DNA from: an uncultured Pelagibacteraceae bacterium
Lineage (GTDB): Bacteria; Pseudomonadota; Alphaproteobacteria; Pelagibacterales; Pelagibacteraceae
Length of the DNA: 37,897 nucleotides
Direction of reading: 5' to 3'
NCBI GenBank assembly: GCA_902563075.1
Contig: CACEWC010000009.1
Coordinates: 1 to 37,897 of the forward strand
The number at the start of each line of letters is the position of its first letter. Position 1 is the first letter of the stretch. The position numbers were made by a program, and so were the translations under genes. This document shows positions 23,939-34,625 of the stretch, one piece after another. Under the pieces are notes generated by a model, which was given only the letters and a program-made list of their open reading frames with translations, was not told the DNA's origin and searched no databases.

Positions 23939-25282
23939 ATGGATATTTTTTTAACAAATAATTTAAGTAATAAAAAAGAACACTTTGTTCCAAAAGAAAA
24001 AAAAAATGTTGGAATGTACGTTTGTGGACCTACAGTTTATGATGATCCTCATATAGGAAACGCAAGACCTTTAGTAATTTTTGATATTTTATTTAAATTA
24101 TTAAAAAATGAATTTCCCTCAGTAACATATGTGAGAAATATAACTGATATTGATGATAAAATAATTAAATCCTCACAAGAACAAAAAATTTCTACAAAAG
24201 AACTCACAGAAAAAGTAACTTCAAGTTTTTTTAAAGATTGTGAGTTTTTAAATTGTGAAAATCCTACTCATCAGCCAAAAGCAACAGAACATATTGAGCT
24301 AATGATTGAAATGATAAACGATTTAATTAAAAAAGGATTTGCATATGAAAATAAAAAGCATGTTTATTTTGAGGTCAAAAAATTTCCTGATTACGGAAAA
24401 TTATCCAATAAAAATTTAAACGATTTAATTGCTGGATCTAGAGTAGAAATCAGTGAAAATAAAAAAAATTCTGAGGATTTTGTTCTATGGAAGCCATCAA
24501 ATAATGATGAACCTGCTTGGGATTCACCTTGGGGCAAAGGTAGACCAGGATGGCATTTAGAGTGTTCAGCTATGTCAAAAAAGTTCTTAGGAAATGAATT
24601 TGATATTCATGGTGGAGGTATAGATCTTATTTTTCCCCATCATGAAAATGAAATAGCTCAATCTAGATGTGCCAATGATACAAAAGTTTTTGCAAATTAT
24701 TGGGTGCACAATGCTTTTATTACTATGTCTAATGAAAAAATGGCAAAGTCTCAAGGTAACATTCTAAAAATAAAAGATTTTAGAAATAAAATTAGTGGCC
24801 AAATAATCAGATTGGCTTTAATGAGTGCACATTATAAGCAACCACTAGATTGGAACGACAAATTATTAAGTGATTGTGAAAATACTTTAGATAAGTGGTA
24901 TAAAGTATACTCATCTGATCTTAAATCTGTCAAAGTTTCAGACGAAATTCTAAAGCCACTTTATGAGGATTTGAATACACCTGGATATATTACCAACCTT
25001 CACAAGTTGTTCGAAAAAGCTAGCAAAGGTGAAAATACAGATTTATTTGTTTCGGCATGCAAATTTATTGGTTTGATGAATGAAACTAGTGAGCAATGGA
25101 ATGAATTTAAAAAGAAAAGAGTATTTATAACGGAGTCTGAAATTGAAAATATGCTTAGTTTAAGAGACAAAGCTAGAGAAAATAAGAACTATAAAGAAGC
25201 TGATAGAATTAGAGATGAGCTCTTGGACAAAGGTGTTTTAATAGAAGATAAAGATGGTAAAACACTCTGGAAATTTAAATGA
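23939..25282 (+). CDS. cysS: Cysteinyl-tRNA synthetase
   Basis: A 447-residue class I synthetase. MYVCGPTVYDDPHIGNARP (about 26-44) holds the first zinc ligand Cys and the HIGH-type motif as HIGN. GRPGWHLECSAMS near 200 gives the second zinc Cys, and FPHHENEIAQS near 228 gives the His and Glu zinc ligands. The KMSKS-type loop is KMAKSQGN near 265. The C-terminal helical domain is present (REYKEADRIRDEL-like region: NKNYKEADRIRDELL). The length is slightly below the 460 typical. It overlaps cimA by 4 bp (ATGA), so translation is coupled. No T-box or other leader is seen. Confidence 0.95.
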   Translation: MDIFLTNNLSNKKEHFVPKEKKNVGMYVCGPTVYDDPHIGNARPLVIFDILFKLLKNEFPSVTYVRNITDIDDKIIKSSQEQKISTKELTEKVTSSFFKDCEFLNCENPTHQPKATEHIELMIEMINDLIKKGFAYENKKHVYFEVKKFPDYGKLSNKNLNDLIAGSRVEISENKKNSEDFVLWKPSNNDEPAWDSPWGKGRPGWHLECSAMSKKFLGNEFDIHGGGIDLIFPHHENEIAQSRCANDTKVFANYWVHNAFITMSNEKMAKSQGNILKIKDFRNKISGQIIRLALMSAHYKQPLDWNDKLLSDCENTLDKWYKVYSSDLKSVKVSDEILKPLYEDLNTPGYITNLHKLFEKASKGENTDLFVSACKFIGLMNETSEQWNEFKKKRVFITESEIENMLSLRDKARENKNYKEADRIRDELLDKGVLIEDKDGKTLWKFK

Positions 25283-26880
25283 GCAAAGAAAGATTATACA
25301 TATTTGATACAACTCTTAGAGATGGAGCTCAAACGCAAGGAGTCGATTTTTCTTTGGAAGACAAAGAAAAAATTGCTTTAGCTTTAGACAATTTGGGTGT
25401 GGATTACATTGAAGCAGGTTGGCCTGGAGCTAACCCAACCGACACAGAATTTTTTCAAAAAAAACACGATTTTAAAAATTCAAAACTAACATCTTTTGGA
25501 ATGACAAAAAGGTCTGGACGAAGTGCAGAAAATGATACTGGTTTATCTGCGCTCATGAATTCTAATACCTCTGCAGTATGTTTAGTTGGTAAGTCTTGGG
25601 ATTTTCATGTCGATGTTGCCTTAGGAATAACAAATGAAGAAAATTTAGATAATATTTCTGAGAGTGCAAAACATTTTGTTAAAGCAAAAAAAGAATTCAT
25701 GTTCGATGCAGAACATTTTTTTGATGGTTATAAAGCAAATCCAAAATATGCACTCTCATGTATTAAAGCTGCTTATGATCAAGGTGCAAGGTGGGTGATA
25801 TTATGTGATACGAATGGAGGTACGCTTCCACATGAAATTACACAGATAGTTAGTGAGGTTATAAAAGTAGTACCAGGAAAAAACTTGGGAATTCACGCAC
25901 ATAATGACACTGGTAATGCGGTTGCTAACTCATTAGCAGCAGTATTGTCTGGTGTTCGACAAATTCAAGGTACAATAAATGGATTGGGTGAAAGATGTGG
26001 AAATGCAAATTTAATGTCATTAATACCAACATTTTTTTTAAAGAATGATTTTTCATCACAATTTGAAATTGGAATAAAATCAAAAAATATTAAAAATCTA
26101 ACTGATTGTTCAAGACTTTTAGATGAAATTTTAAATAGAAAACCTAACCAGCATTTACCCTATGTAGGCGCAGCAGCTTTTTCACATAAAGGGGGATTGC
26201 ATGTATCTGCTGTACAAAAAGATCCAAAAACTTATGAGCACATCAATCCAGAGGAAGTTGGTAACACTAGAAATATTGTTGTCTCTGATCAATCAGGAAA
26301 ATCAAATATTATTTCTAGATTAAAAAGTATTAAAATTGATATTCAAGAAAATGATCCAAAAATTAAAAAATTATTAGATGAAGTAAAAGACAGAGAATTT
26401 ATTGGTTATAGTTATGATGGTGCCGATGCATCATTTGAATTATTAGCTAGAAGAATTATTGGAGAAATACCAAGATATATATCTATTAATGAGTATGATG
26501 TTACGGTAAAAAAAAATAATTCTGGCGAAATAGTTTCTTCTGCAAAAGCTCAATTAGAAGTCGATGGAGAAAATATTATGTGCGAAGGAGAAGGGAATGG
26601 TCCAGTAAATGCTTTAGATAATGCCATTAGACAAAACGTTGATAGGCTTGCAAAATACTCAAAATATTTAAAAGATTTAAAACTGGTAGATTATAAAGTT
26701 AGAATCTTAAATACAGGAACTGAGGCTGTTACAAGAGTTTCAATTGAAAGCACAGACTCTCAAGGAAAAAATTGGTTTACTATTGGTGTTTCAACAAACA
26801 TTATCGAAGCTTCGTTCAAAGCATTAATTGATAGTTTGGATTATAAATTATTTAAAGATAATGCGCCTGCAAGTAAATAA
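25279..26880 (+). CDS. cimA: (R)-citramalate synthase
   Basis: A 533-residue DRE-TIM metallolyase family enzyme. The opening YIFDTTLRDGAQTQGVDFS (about 7-25) with DRxGAQT-style wording, then YIEAGWPGANPTD near 38-50, are typical of CimA and differ from LeuA. HAHNDTGNAVANSLAAVLSG (about 212-231) carries the metal-binding His pair, followed by NGLGERCGNANL. The C-terminal 150 residues are a LeuA-type regulatory domain, so isoleucine feedback is likely. It condenses pyruvate and acetyl-CoA to citramalate, giving 2-oxobutyrate for isoleucine without threonine deaminase. It overlaps cysS by 4 bp and abuts trmJ with no gap. Confidence 0.93.
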   Translation: MSKERLYIFDTTLRDGAQTQGVDFSLEDKEKIALALDNLGVDYIEAGWPGANPTDTEFFQKKHDFKNSKLTSFGMTKRSGRSAENDTGLSALMNSNTSAVCLVGKSWDFHVDVALGITNEENLDNISESAKHFVKAKKEFMFDAEHFFDGYKANPKYALSCIKAAYDQGARWVILCDTNGGTLPHEITQIVSEVIKVVPGKNLGIHAHNDTGNAVANSLAAVLSGVRQIQGTINGLGERCGNANLMSLIPTFFLKNDFSSQFEIGIKSKNIKNLTDCSRLLDEILNRKPNQHLPYVGAAAFSHKGGLHVSAVQKDPKTYEHINPEEVGNTRNIVVSDQSGKSNIISRLKSIKIDIQENDPKIKKLLDEVKDREFIGYSYDGADASFELLARRIIGEIPRYISINEYDVTVKKNNSGEIVSSAKAQLEVDGENIMCEGEGNGPVNALDNAIRQNVDRLAKYSKYLKDLKLVDYKVRILNTGTEAVTRVSIESTDSQGKNWFTIGVSTNIIEASFKALIDSLDYKLFKDNAPASK

Positions 26881-27594
26881 ATGAGTAAAAATAACATCTC
26901 ATTTATTCTTCATAAACCTCAATTATCAGAAAATATTGGTGCCTGCGCCAGAGCAATTAAAAACTTTGATTTTAGTAAATTGATTTTGGTAAACCCTAAA
27001 CCTACTTTTCCAAATGATAAAATTTTAGCTACATCGGTTGGAGCTAAAGATATTATCAAACAAAGCAAAAATTACGATAATTTAGAAGACGCGATAAGCA
27101 AAATTGATACTGTTATCGCCACTTCTGCAAGATTTAGAAATAAAAATGTCAAACATATAAACTTAGATGACTTAAAAAAAATAAATTTTAAAAAAAAAAT
27201 TGGTTTTCTGTTTGGTTCGGAGGCGTCAGGTTTATCAAATGATGAAATTAGTTATGCTAATTACACTTTACAAATACCTACTAATCCTGATTTTAAATCT
27301 TTGAATTTATCTCATAGTCTGATTATTATTGCTCAGTATGTATCTAGCCTTATTAAACTAAAAAATACTCCATTTAAAAGATCAAAAAAAATCAAATCAG
27401 CTAATAAAAAAGAAATTCAATCAATGTTAAGTCTTTGCATTAAAAATTTAGATGAGATAAATTTTTTTAGACCCAAGGAAAAGAAACCCAAAATGCTTGA
27501 GAACCTCAGAAATATTTTTTATAAAATGGAGTTATCTGATAAAGAAACACGTATATTATCAGGTGTATTCGCAAGTTTAAGTAAAAAACGTTGA
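26881..27594 (+). CDS. trmJ: RNA 2'-O-methyltransferase, TrmJ type (SPOUT)
   Basis: A 237-residue SpoU/TrmH-superfamily protein. The N-terminal motif 1 reads ENIGACARAIKNF (about 17-29). Motif 2 GFLFGSEASGLSNDE lies near 107-121, and motif 3 is KSLNLSHSLIIIAQYV near 138-153. This is the TrmJ (tRNA Cm32/Um32) wording rather than TrmH or RlmB. The C-terminal extension of about 80 residues matches the TrmJ dimer tail. The ATG comes straight after the cimA stop. Its own stop is followed at once by the rpsD promoter. Confidence 0.85.
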   Translation: MSKNNISFILHKPQLSENIGACARAIKNFDFSKLILVNPKPTFPNDKILATSVGAKDIIKQSKNYDNLEDAISKIDTVIATSARFRNKNVKHINLDDLKKINFKKKIGFLFGSEASGLSNDEISYANYTLQIPTNPDFKSLNLSHSLIIIAQYVSSLIKLKNTPFKRSKKIKSANKKEIQSMLSLCIKNLDEINFFRPKEKKPKMLENLRNIFYKMELSDKETRILSGVFASLSKKR

Positions 27595-27622
27595 TTGACA
27601 AACAAAAGAGTAAGTTTATAAA
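27595..27622 (+). promoter_or_regulatory. Predicted strong promoter of rpsD
   Basis: TTGACA (27595-27600, the consensus -35) starts right after the trmJ stop. TATAAA (27617-27622) is 16 bp further on. Transcription would start near 27629, leaving a leader of only about 6 nt before the ATG at 27635. No Shine-Dalgarno fits in that space. Confidence 0.7.
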
Positions 27623-27634
27623 ACCCATTACTAA

Positions 27635-28252
27635 ATGACTAAAAGATTAAACTCTAAACATAAAGTTGATAGAAGACTAAAGGTTAACCTGTGGGGTAGA
27701 CCTAAAAGCCCATTCAATAAAAGAGCTTATGGACCTGGACAACATGGTCAAACTAAGACTTCTAAACCTTCTGATTATGGAATTCAACTTCAAGCAAAAC
27801 AAAAACTCAAAGCATATTATGGAAATATTAATGAGAGACAATTTAGAAATATTTATAAAAAAGCCACAATGCTAAAAGGAGATGCAAGCGAAAACTTAAT
27901 TAGTCTGCTAGAGAGAAGACTTGATGCTGTGATATACAGAGCTAAGTTTGCCACAACGATTTTTTCTTCACGACAATTAATTAATCATGGTCATGTAAAA
28001 GTAAATGGTAAAAAGGTTAACATTTCGAGTTACTTGGTTAGAGAAGAAGACACTATAGAGATAAGAGATAAGTCAAAACAACTTGCGATAGTTGATATTG
28101 CTTTAGCTAACAAAGAAAGAGAGATACCAGAATATATTCAAATGGATCAGAAAAATAAGAAATTAAAATTCATCAGAATTCCTAAATTCGAGGAAGTTCC
28201 ATACCCTATAGTAATGGAACCTAATCTAGTAATTGAATATTACTCTAGATAA
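27635..28252 (+). CDS. rpsD: 30S ribosomal protein S4
   Basis: A 205-residue S4, a primary 16S rRNA binder that nucleates the 5' domain of the small subunit. N-terminal region [17 protein letters not shown] lacks the zinc-cysteines some S4 proteins have. [18 protein letters not shown] (two blocks) is the classical S4 loop. The S4 RNA-binding domain [14 protein letters not shown] through [14 protein letters not shown] lies near 92-127. It is away from the alpha operon, as is common in alphaproteobacteria. It has its own close-to-consensus promoter with almost no leader. The last 20 bp may overlap the following methyltransferase gene. Confidence 0.97.
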   Translation: MTKRLNSKHKVDRRLKVNLWGRPKSPFNKRAYGPGQHGQTKTSKPSDYGIQLQAKQKLKAYYGNINERQFRNIYKKATMLKGDASENLISLLERRLDAVIYRAKFATTIFSSRQLINHGHVKVNGKKVNISSYLVREEDTIEIRDKSKQLAIVDIALANKEREIPEYIQMDQKNKKLKFIRIPKFEEVPYPIVMEPNLVIEYYSR

Positions 28253-28865
28253 CAAATTGATTAAAAGATCATCCAAAAAATATATCGATTCATTTCTAGC
28301 AAATAATCCTAATTGGAAAATTTTAGATATTGGCTGTGGTTATAGCGCAAATAAATATGCTAATACAGTTTGTGATGTTCAAGATCTATCAAATTTTTAT
28401 AGAGATAAAAATTTTATTAAGTTAGAAAATAAAGAATTACCATTTAAAAATAATGAGTTTGATTTTATAATTGCGAGTCACGTGTTAGAACACGTTGAAG
28501 ATTTTAGATTTTTTATAAGTGAATTAGAACGAGTTTCGAAAAAAGGATATATTGAGCTTCCAACTAAACTAGAAGATAATTTAGTTTTTGAAAATAAAAA
28601 AGATCATTTATGGCATATGGATTTTGATGACATCAATCTTAGATTGATTATTTCCAAAAAGGTACAGTTTTTTGAACCAATCCTAACTGTTTCGATGGTT
28701 CAAAAAATGAGAAAAAATTTTAGGAGCAGTTTTGTTTTAGAACTTTATTGGGAAAATAAGATTGATTTTGAATTTATTGAAAGTAACCCAGGATACCAAA
28801 AATTTAGTTTGTTTAATTTATTTAAAAAATTTTTTTCTAAAAAAATTAGATCAATTTTTTCTTAA
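28233..28865 (+). CDS. Class I SAM-dependent methyltransferase (Methyltransf_11-like), orphan
   Basis: Up to 210 residues with a clear SAM-binding motif [12 protein letters not shown] (about 30-41), an acidic post-II region and [15 protein letters not shown] near 78-92. This places it with small-molecule or glycan methyltransferases of the type 11 group. The substrate is unknown. No ATG precedes motif I. TTG at 28233 overlaps rpsD by 20 bp, and TTG at 28257 lies just after the rpsD stop; I cannot decide between them. Its C terminus is Lys/Phe-rich. The stop overlaps the convergent grxD stop by 4 bp. Coupling to rpsD would give strong expression, unusual for such a gene. Confidence 0.75.
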   Translation: MNITLDNKLIKRSSKKYIDSFLANNPNWKILDIGCGYSANKYANTVCDVQDLSNFYRDKNFIKLENKELPFKNNEFDFIIASHVLEHVEDFRFFISELERVSKKGYIELPTKLEDNLVFENKKDHLWHMDFDDINLRLIISKKVQFFEPILTVSMVQKMRKNFRSSFVLELYWENKIDFEFIESNPGYQKFSLFNLFKKFFSKKIRSIFS

Positions 28866-29197
28866 TCTTTTTTACAAGAAATACCTTTCTCATCTAAAAC
28901 TTTTTTTAATTCACCGCTTTCGTACATTTCTTTTACAATGTCACATCCACCAACAAATTCCTTTTTTACATAAAGTTGAGGAATAGTAGGCCAATCACTA
29001 AAAATTTTAATTCCTTCTCTTATTGATTGGTCTTCAAGAACATTTACACTTTTAAAATTTACCTCTAAAATTTTTAGCATGTTTGAAACTGCCATTGAGA
29101 ATCCACACTGTGGAGCATCTGGAGTTCCCTTCATGAATAAACATACATCGTTAGTGTCGATATGATTTTGAATTATATTTTTTGTTTTATCATCCAT
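28862..29197 (-). CDS. grxD: Monothiol CGFS glutaredoxin (Grx4/GrxD)
   Basis: A 111-residue thioredoxin-fold protein with the CGFS active site in KGTPDAPQCGFSMAV (about 23-37). The glutathione-binding TIPQLY with cis-Pro near 71 and the GGCD motif near 84 follow. CGFS glutaredoxins carry 2Fe-2S clusters bridged by glutathione and often pair with BolA proteins. That partner is the gene directly upstream, overlapping by 1 bp, so the pair is probably a cluster-transfer or iron-sensing unit. It is the last gene of the sfsA-to-grxD run. Confidence 0.95.
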   Translation of the reverse strand: MDDKTKNIIQNHIDTNDVCLFMKGTPDAPQCGFSMAVSNMLKILEVNFKSVNVLEDQSIREGIKIFSDWPTIPQLYVKKEFVGGCDIVKEMYESGELKKVLDEKGISCKKD

Positions 29198-29427
29198 TAT
29201 TGCTCCTTTGTTTTAATAGCTAAGGCATGTAATTCATTCCCCATTCTGCCTTTTAATGAATTATAAACCATTTTGTGTTGTTCAATTTTACTTTTTCCAG
29301 CAAATTGAGATGATGTAACAGTAGCAGAATAATGATTACCATCTCCAGCTAAATCTTGTATTTCAATTGAAGCATCTGGCATTGCTTCTTTAATAAATTT
29401 CTCAATCTCTTTTAAATCCATTGCCAT
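29197..29427 (-). CDS. BolA family protein
   Basis: The ATG at 29427 (76 residues, MAMDLKEIEKFI) is chosen. It follows the purL stop by 2 bp; an upstream in-frame ATG at 29454 would overlap purL by 25 bp and add nine unneeded residues. The BolA fold is shown by GDGNHYSATVTSSQFAGKS (about 32-50), with the His that can bind a cluster, then KIEQHKMVYNSL and the C-terminal HALAIKT. The short size matches the BolA2/IbaG class that pairs with CGFS glutaredoxins. It overlaps grxD by 1 bp (TAATG). Confidence 0.9.
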   Translation of the reverse strand: MAMDLKEIEKFIKEAMPDASIEIQDLAGDGNHYSATVTSSQFAGKSKIEQHKMVYNSLKGRMGNELHALAIKTKEQ

Positions 29428-29429
29428 AA

Positions 29430-31619
29430 TCAAACCATGTAACTTTTTAGCCAATTAGTATTATATGATTTTAATTCGTCAATTGTTAGTTTCGTCTTTT
29501 GATCAATTATCATCTCTTTATCGATGATTTTACCTATCTCATCATAATGTACTGAATTTTTATCTAAAATCTTAGAGACCTCTTTTAAGTCTTTTGGATT
29601 TATTTCAATCAAATATCTTCCTTGATCTTCAGCAAAAAAGTATTCAATTTCATTAATTAAAAATTTTGGCTTTTTGATTTGTATACCTTTAATTCCTTTT
29701 ATACACATTTTGCTTATCGCTGTGATTATTCCACCAAGAGATACATCATGGGCACTTTTAATTAAATTTTTTTCAATTAAATTAAGAAGAGTCAGACCAT
29801 TATTTTTTTCATTAAATAAGTTAACCTCAGGTGGCGGTCCATTATTTTCATTTAATATTATTCTTGATAATAAACTTTGATCTATATGACCCTCTGTTTT
29901 ACCAATCACTAATACAATATTGTCAATTTCTTTAAAATCCATTGTGATCATTTTTTTGTAATCTTTAATTAAACCCACGCCTCCTATCGTAGGAGTTGGT
30001 TTAATTCCAATGTCTTTAGTTTCGTTGTAAAAAGATACATTTCCTGAGACAACAGGATAATCTAAATACTTACATGCTTCACTGATACCTTGAACACATT
30101 CGACAAACTCACCCATATTTTCCTCTTTCTCTGGGCTACCAAAATTTAAACAATTCGTAACCGCAATAGGTTTAGCACCTACTGAGATTAAATTTCTCCA
30201 AGTTTCACAAACGACTTGCTTTCCCCCTGTAAGTGGATGTGCCCAACAATAAATTGCAGATGAGTCAACTGTAGCAGCTATAGCTTTATCTGTTTTATGA
30301 ACTCTTACCACACCGGAGTCTCCACCAGGTTTTTGTATAGTATCACCCATTACGGTGTGATCATATTGTTGCCAAATCCATTCTTTGCTACAAACATTTG
30401 GGCTGGATAAGATTTTTTTTAACGTATCTTTGATTTTAAGACTTTTAAATATTGTCTTATTAATATTATTTTTTTTTGGTAATTTTGATTTTTTCCATTT
30501 TCGATCATACATTGGGGAGTTTTCAACCAATGTATTAACCGGTATATTAGCTACTTGTTTGTTATCAAAAAATAATTCAATATTTTTTGTGTTGGTTGTT
30601 TTTCCAATTACAGCGAAATCTAAATTCCATTTATCAAATATTTTTTTGGCTATTTCCTCTTTGCCACTTTCAAGAACTATAAGCATTCGTTCTTGGCTCT
30701 CAGATAACATAATTTCGTAAGGGGTCATTTTGGTTTCTCTACATGGAACTTTATTTAAGTTAATTTCGATACCTAAATTTCCTTTTGATGCCATTTCAAT
30801 ACTTGAAGAGGTTAATCCTGCAGCCCCCATATCTTGAATTGCAATAATTGAGTCTCCTGACATTAATTCTAAGCACGCCTCCAATAAAAGTTTTTCAGTA
30901 AAAGGATCTCCAACTTGCACAGTTGGTTTTTTTTCTTCTATTTTTTCATCAAAACTTGCGGAAGCCATACTTGCTCCGTGAATTCCATCTCTACCGGTTT
31001 TTGATCCAACATATATAACTGGTTTATTTAAACCAGCTGCTTTTGAGTAAAATATCTTATCTTTTTTAACTAATCCTAAAGTCATAGCATTCACTAAGAT
31101 ATTTCCATTATATGATCTATCAAAAGATGTTTGTCCTGCTATGGTAGGTACTCCCATGCAGTTTCCATAACCACCAATTCCATGAACAACACCTCTTAAT
31201 AAATTTTTTGTTTTTTTATTTTGAGTTGAACCAAAATGTATTGAATTTAAGTTAGCAATGGGTCTTGCACCCATTGTAAAAACATCTCGCATAATTCCAC
31301 CAACGCCTGTAGCGGCTCCCTGATAAGGCTCAATAAATGATGGGTGATTATGACTTTCGATTTTAAAAACTATTGCATCTCCATCCTCAATATCAATAAC
31401 TCCAGCATTTTCTCCTGGCCCTTGAATTACTTTTTTTCCTTTAGTATGTAATTTTTTTAAATGAATTCGTGAAGATTTATAGGAGCAATGTTCATTCCAC
31501 ATTGCAGAAAATATACCTAACTCAGTAATATTAGGTGTTCTTTTTAATAATTTACAAATCTTTTTATACTCATCTGATTTTAAACCATGTTCAATTGCAA
31601 TTTTTTCGTTAATCAACAT
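29430..31619 (-). CDS. purL: Phosphoribosylformylglycinamidine synthase, large subunit
   Basis: A 729-residue PurL of the short, multi-subunit type: it needs PurQ for ammonia and PurS for assembly, both coded just upstream. The N-terminal region has [12 protein letters not shown] near 40-51. The ATP/substrate segment [14 protein letters not shown] is near 80-93, and [12 protein letters not shown] and [15 protein letters not shown] follow. The second half repeats the same fold, as expected for the internally duplicated AIRS-type architecture. It forms FGAM from FGAR, the fourth purine step. It overlaps purQ by 1 bp and is 2 bp from bolA. Confidence 0.96.
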   Translation of the reverse strand: MLINEKIAIEHGLKSDEYKKICKLLKRTPNITELGIFSAMWNEHCSYKSSRIHLKKLHTKGKKVIQGPGENAGVIDIEDGDAIVFKIESHNHPSFIEPYQGAATGVGGIMRDVFTMGARPIANLNSIHFGSTQNKKTKNLLRGVVHGIGGYGNCMGVPTIAGQTSFDRSYNGNILVNAMTLGLVKKDKIFYSKAAGLNKPVIYVGSKTGRDGIHGASMASASFDEKIEEKKPTVQVGDPFTEKLLLEACLELMSGDSIIAIQDMGAAGLTSSSIEMASKGNLGIEINLNKVPCRETKMTPYEIMLSESQERMLIVLESGKEEIAKKIFDKWNLDFAVIGKTTNTKNIELFFDNKQVANIPVNTLVENSPMYDRKWKKSKLPKKNNINKTIFKSLKIKDTLKKILSSPNVCSKEWIWQQYDHTVMGDTIQKPGGDSGVVRVHKTDKAIAATVDSSAIYCWAHPLTGGKQVVCETWRNLISVGAKPIAVTNCLNFGSPEKEENMGEFVECVQGISEACKYLDYPVVSGNVSFYNETKDIGIKPTPTIGGVGLIKDYKKMITMDFKEIDNIVLVIGKTEGHIDQSLLSRIILNENNGPPPEVNLFNEKNNGLTLLNLIEKNLIKSAHDVSLGGIITAISKMCIKGIKGIQIKKPKFLINEIEYFFAEDQGRYLIEINPKDLKEVSKILDKNSVHYDEIGKIIDKEMIIDQKTKLTIDELKSYNTNWLKSYMV

Positions 31620-32302
31620 TATTTAATATTATTTAAAAGATTCTTAAAAAAAATGGATCCATCTTCCCCAGATAAACTTTCATCTATCATTCTCTCAGGA
31701 TGAGGCATCATACCTAAAACGTTTTTTTCTTTGTTAAAAATACCTGCAATATTTTTTATTGAACCATTAGGATTTATTTGATCATTTGTATTACCATTTT
31801 GATCACAATAATAAATTGCTATTTGATTATTATCTTCAATCTCTTTGAGTTGATCATTTGTACAAAAATAGTTACCCTCATTATGGGCTATGTGAAACTC
31901 CAAAACTTTTTTATCAAGATTTTTGAAAAAGGCGTTTTCTTTATTATCTACTTTTACGTGGACATTTTTGCAAATAAACTGAAGGTACTTATTTCTTAAT
32001 AATACTCCTGGTACTAATCCAGCCTCAACTAAAATCTGAAAACCATTACAAATTCCCATTACCAATCCACCAGATTTTGCAAAATTAATTACTGAATTCA
32101 TTATTTTTGATTTTGAAGCCATGCTGCCACAACGTAAATAGTCACCGTAAGAGAAACCACCAGGCAAAACAATTAAATCACTTTTGGGCAATTCTTGATC
32201 ATTATGCCAAACCATTTTGTTTTTAAATCCAAATTTTGTAAGAGCCACATCCATGTCTCGATCACAATTTGAACCAGGAAAGGTTATAACCGATGATTTC
32301 AT
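31619..32302 (-). CDS. purQ: Phosphoribosylformylglycinamidine synthase, glutaminase subunit
   Basis: A 227-residue class I glutamine amidotransferase. [13 protein letters not shown] (about 6-18) is the PurQ opening. [17 protein letters not shown] follows. The nucleophilic Cys is in [10 protein letters not shown] near 86, and the His-Glu pair is in MMPHPERM near the C terminus. It supplies ammonia to PurL in the PurLQS complex. The ATG at 32302 is 3 bp after the purS stop, and its stop overlaps the purL ATG by 1 bp. Confidence 0.96.
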   Translation of the reverse strand: MKSSVITFPGSNCDRDMDVALTKFGFKNKMVWHNDQELPKSDLIVLPGGFSYGDYLRCGSMASKSKIMNSVINFAKSGGLVMGICNGFQILVEAGLVPGVLLRNKYLQFICKNVHVKVDNKENAFFKNLDKKVLEFHIAHNEGNYFCTNDQLKEIEDNNQIAIYYCDQNGNTNDQINPNGSIKNIAGIFNKEKNVLGMMPHPERMIDESLSGEDGSIFFKNLLNNIK

Positions 32303-32305
32303 TAA

Positions 32306-32548
32306 TTATTGTGTCTCAATAATTTTGTAGTTTTCAATAACAAGATTAGCTAAAAGTTTTTTACACATATCTTCCACAAGATCTTTAGCTTTTTTTGGAT
32401 CATTTTCTTTAACATCAATTTCAAAATATTTTCCTTGTCTAACTTCATTGACAGAATTAAAACCCATACCATCTAATGTTTCATGAATTACTTTTCCTTG
32501 TGGATCTAAAACATCCTTTTTAAGAGTTATTACAGCAGAAACTTTCAT
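32306..32548 (-). CDS. purS: Phosphoribosylformylglycinamidine synthase subunit PurS
   Basis: An 80-residue protein with the PurS wording: [16 protein letters not shown] near 6-21, [13 protein letters not shown] near 33-45, and [15 protein letters not shown] near the end. PurS dimers hold PurL and PurQ together in organisms that have the short PurL. It overlaps purC by 4 bp and is 3 bp from purQ. It is of full normal length. Confidence 0.95.
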   Translation of the reverse strand: MKVSAVITLKKDVLDPQGKVIHETLDGMGFNSVNEVRQGKYFEIDVKENDPKKAKDLVEDMCKKLLANLVIENYKIIETQ

Positions 32549-33330
32549 TTTCCCTTCTTTTTAATTGAGGATAGTTTAGTTACATTCACTGCAGAAACGT
32601 TTGATTGCTCATGTAGAATTCCAAGTCTTTTGGCAACTTCGGTATACGCAGGTAATAAATCTCCTAAATCTTTTCTAAATCTATCTTTATCAAGTTTTTT
32701 GTCAGTTGCAGAATCCCACAACCTGCAAGTATCCGGACTTATTTCATCAGCCAAAATTATTTCTTTTCTTCCATCAATTTTAGTTCGTCCAAATTCTAAT
32801 TTAAAATCAATTAATTTTATTCCCACCCCTCTAAACATTCCAATCATAAAATCATTAATTCTAAAAATAGTTTTTTTAATTTTTTCAATTTCTTTTTTAT
32901 TTGCCCAATCAAACGCATAAATATGATCTTCAGAAATTAAAGGATCACCAAGTTTGTCATCTTTTAAACAGTATTCAATTAAAGGTTCTTTTAGTACGGT
33001 TCCATCTTCTATTCCAAGTCTTTTAGTTAAAGATCCTGTCGCCACATTCCGAATAACAAATTCAATTGGAATTATTTCTACAAATTTAATTAATTGTTCT
33101 CTCATATTTAGTCGTTTGACTAAATGATTTTCAATACCAATTTGAGATAAATTTGTAAGAATATGTTCAGAAATTCTATTATTTAAAACTCCTTTACCCT
33201 CAATAGTAGTTCTTTTTTCATTATTAAAAGCTGTAGCATCATCTTTAAAGTATTGGATTACTAAATTTTTATCTGAGGTTAAATAAATTATCTTCGCTTT
33301 TCCCTCGTAAAGTTTTTTACCTTTTTTCAT
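32545..33330 (-). CDS. purC: Phosphoribosylaminoimidazole-succinocarboxamide (SAICAR) synthase
   Basis: A 261-residue enzyme that joins CAIR and aspartate. [12 protein letters not shown] (about 5-16) is the family's ATP-binding opening. [15 protein letters not shown] (about 87-101) and [12 protein letters not shown] (about 173-184) are the two PROSITE-type SAICAR signatures, followed by [12 protein letters not shown]. The length is normal. A 1-bp overlap with the purB stop and a 4-bp overlap with purS show tight coupling. The end is Lys-rich. Confidence 0.96.
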   Translation of the reverse strand: MKKGKKLYEGKAKIIYLTSDKNLVIQYFKDDATAFNNEKRTTIEGKGVLNNRISEHILTNLSQIGIENHLVKRLNMREQLIKFVEIIPIEFVIRNVATGSLTKRLGIEDGTVLKEPLIEYCLKDDKLGDPLISEDHIYAFDWANKKEIEKIKKTIFRINDFMIGMFRGVGIKLIDFKLEFGRTKIDGRKEIILADEISPDTCRLWDSATDKKLDKDRFRKDLGDLLPAYTEVAKRLGILHEQSNVSAVNVTKLSSIKKKGK

Positions 33331-34622
33331 TATTTGAAAACCCGCCTAAAAATTAGATTTACATTTTTAAAGTGTTTAGAATAACTAAAGATAGACTTTA
33401 ATTTTTTTATTGGAATTTTACTCATTATTAACTTGTCAGACTGAATAACATTAAACAAATCTAAATTTTCAGCAAAACATTTTTTTGCATATCCTTGGAC
33501 TAACTTATAGGATTTTTCTCTTGTGATACCAGTTTTTGTCAGTTCTAGCATCACTTCTTGTGAAAAAATTAGACCTTTAGTAAGATTAAGATTTTCTAGC
33601 ATTTTTTTTGGATAAACAATCATATTATCTAAAACACCCATTAATCTTACCAGTGCAAAGTCTAGAGTGATATTTGCATCAGGACCAATATTTCTCTCTA
33701 CACTTGAATGTGAAATATCTCTTTCATGCCAAAGCGCAATATTTTCAAGCGCTGGAACAACAGAACTTCTTACCATTCTTGCTAGTCCCGTTAAATTTTC
33801 ACTCAAGATTGGATTTTTTTTATGAGGCATTGCAGATGAACCTTTTTGACTTTTAGAAAAGTATTCTTGCAATTCATAAACTTCTGATCTTTGTAAATGT
33901 CTTATTTCAATAGCAACTCTTTCTATACTTCCTGCGATAATTCCTAATACTGAAAAATAAAATGCATGTCGATCTCTAGGGATAATTTGAGTAGAGATTG
34001 GTTCAACTTTTAATCCAAGTTTTTTTGCAACATGTTTCTCGACATTAGGGTTTACATTTGCAAATGTTCCAACAGCTCCAGAAATTGCACAAGTTGATAT
34101 TTGATCTATAGCATAAACTAATCTTTCTCTATTTCTTTTAAACTCTTCATAAAAGGAAGCTAATTTTAATCCAAATGTTATTGGCTCAGCATGAATTCCA
34201 TGACTACGACCTATACAAGGAGTAAATTTATATTTTCTAGCTTGTTTTTTTAATACTTTTAAAATTTGATCTATGTCTTTTAAGATAATTTTTCCTGATT
34301 GAACTAATTGAATATTAAAACTTGTATCTACTACATCAGATGAAGTCATGCCAAGATGAAGGTATCTAGCTTTAATTCCTGCCTTTTCAGTTACGGAGGT
34401 TAAAAAAGCAATTACATCATGTTTAACTTTACTTTCAATCTGATGAATTCTTTTTACATTTATCCTAGCTTTCTTCCTAACTATTGATGAGACGCCTTTT
34501 GGAATTTGACCAAGTTTTTCCATTGCTTGGGCTGCAGCAATTTCAACATCCAACCATATTTTGTATTTATTTTCCTCAGACCAAATATCTGTCAATTCTT
34601 TTCGAGAGTATCTTTTAATCAT
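33330..34622 (-). CDS. purB: Adenylosuccinate lyase
   Basis: A 430-residue lyase of the fumarase/aspartase superfamily, acting twice in purine synthesis (SAICAR to AICAR and adenylosuccinate to AMP). The superfamily signature is [18 protein letters not shown] near 257-274. Upstream are [13 protein letters not shown] near 83-95 and [14 protein letters not shown] near 131-144, with the general-acid His. Its presence beside purC, which makes its substrate, is natural. The ATG lies 3 bp after the map stop; its stop overlaps the purC ATG by 1 bp. Confidence 0.96.
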   Translation of the reverse strand: MIKRYSRKELTDIWSEENKYKIWLDVEIAAAQAMEKLGQIPKGVSSIVRKKARINVKRIHQIESKVKHDVIAFLTSVTEKAGIKARYLHLGMTSSDVVDTSFNIQLVQSGKIILKDIDQILKVLKKQARKYKFTPCIGRSHGIHAEPITFGLKLASFYEEFKRNRERLVYAIDQISTCAISGAVGTFANVNPNVEKHVAKKLGLKVEPISTQIIPRDRHAFYFSVLGIIAGSIERVAIEIRHLQRSEVYELQEYFSKSQKGSSAMPHKKNPILSENLTGLARMVRSSVVPALENIALWHERDISHSSVERNIGPDANITLDFALVRLMGVLDNMIVYPKKMLENLNLTKGLIFSQEVMLELTKTGITREKSYKLVQGYAKKCFAENLDLFNVIQSDKLIMSKIPIKKLKSIFSYSKHFKNVNLIFRRVFK

Positions 34623-34625
34623 TAA

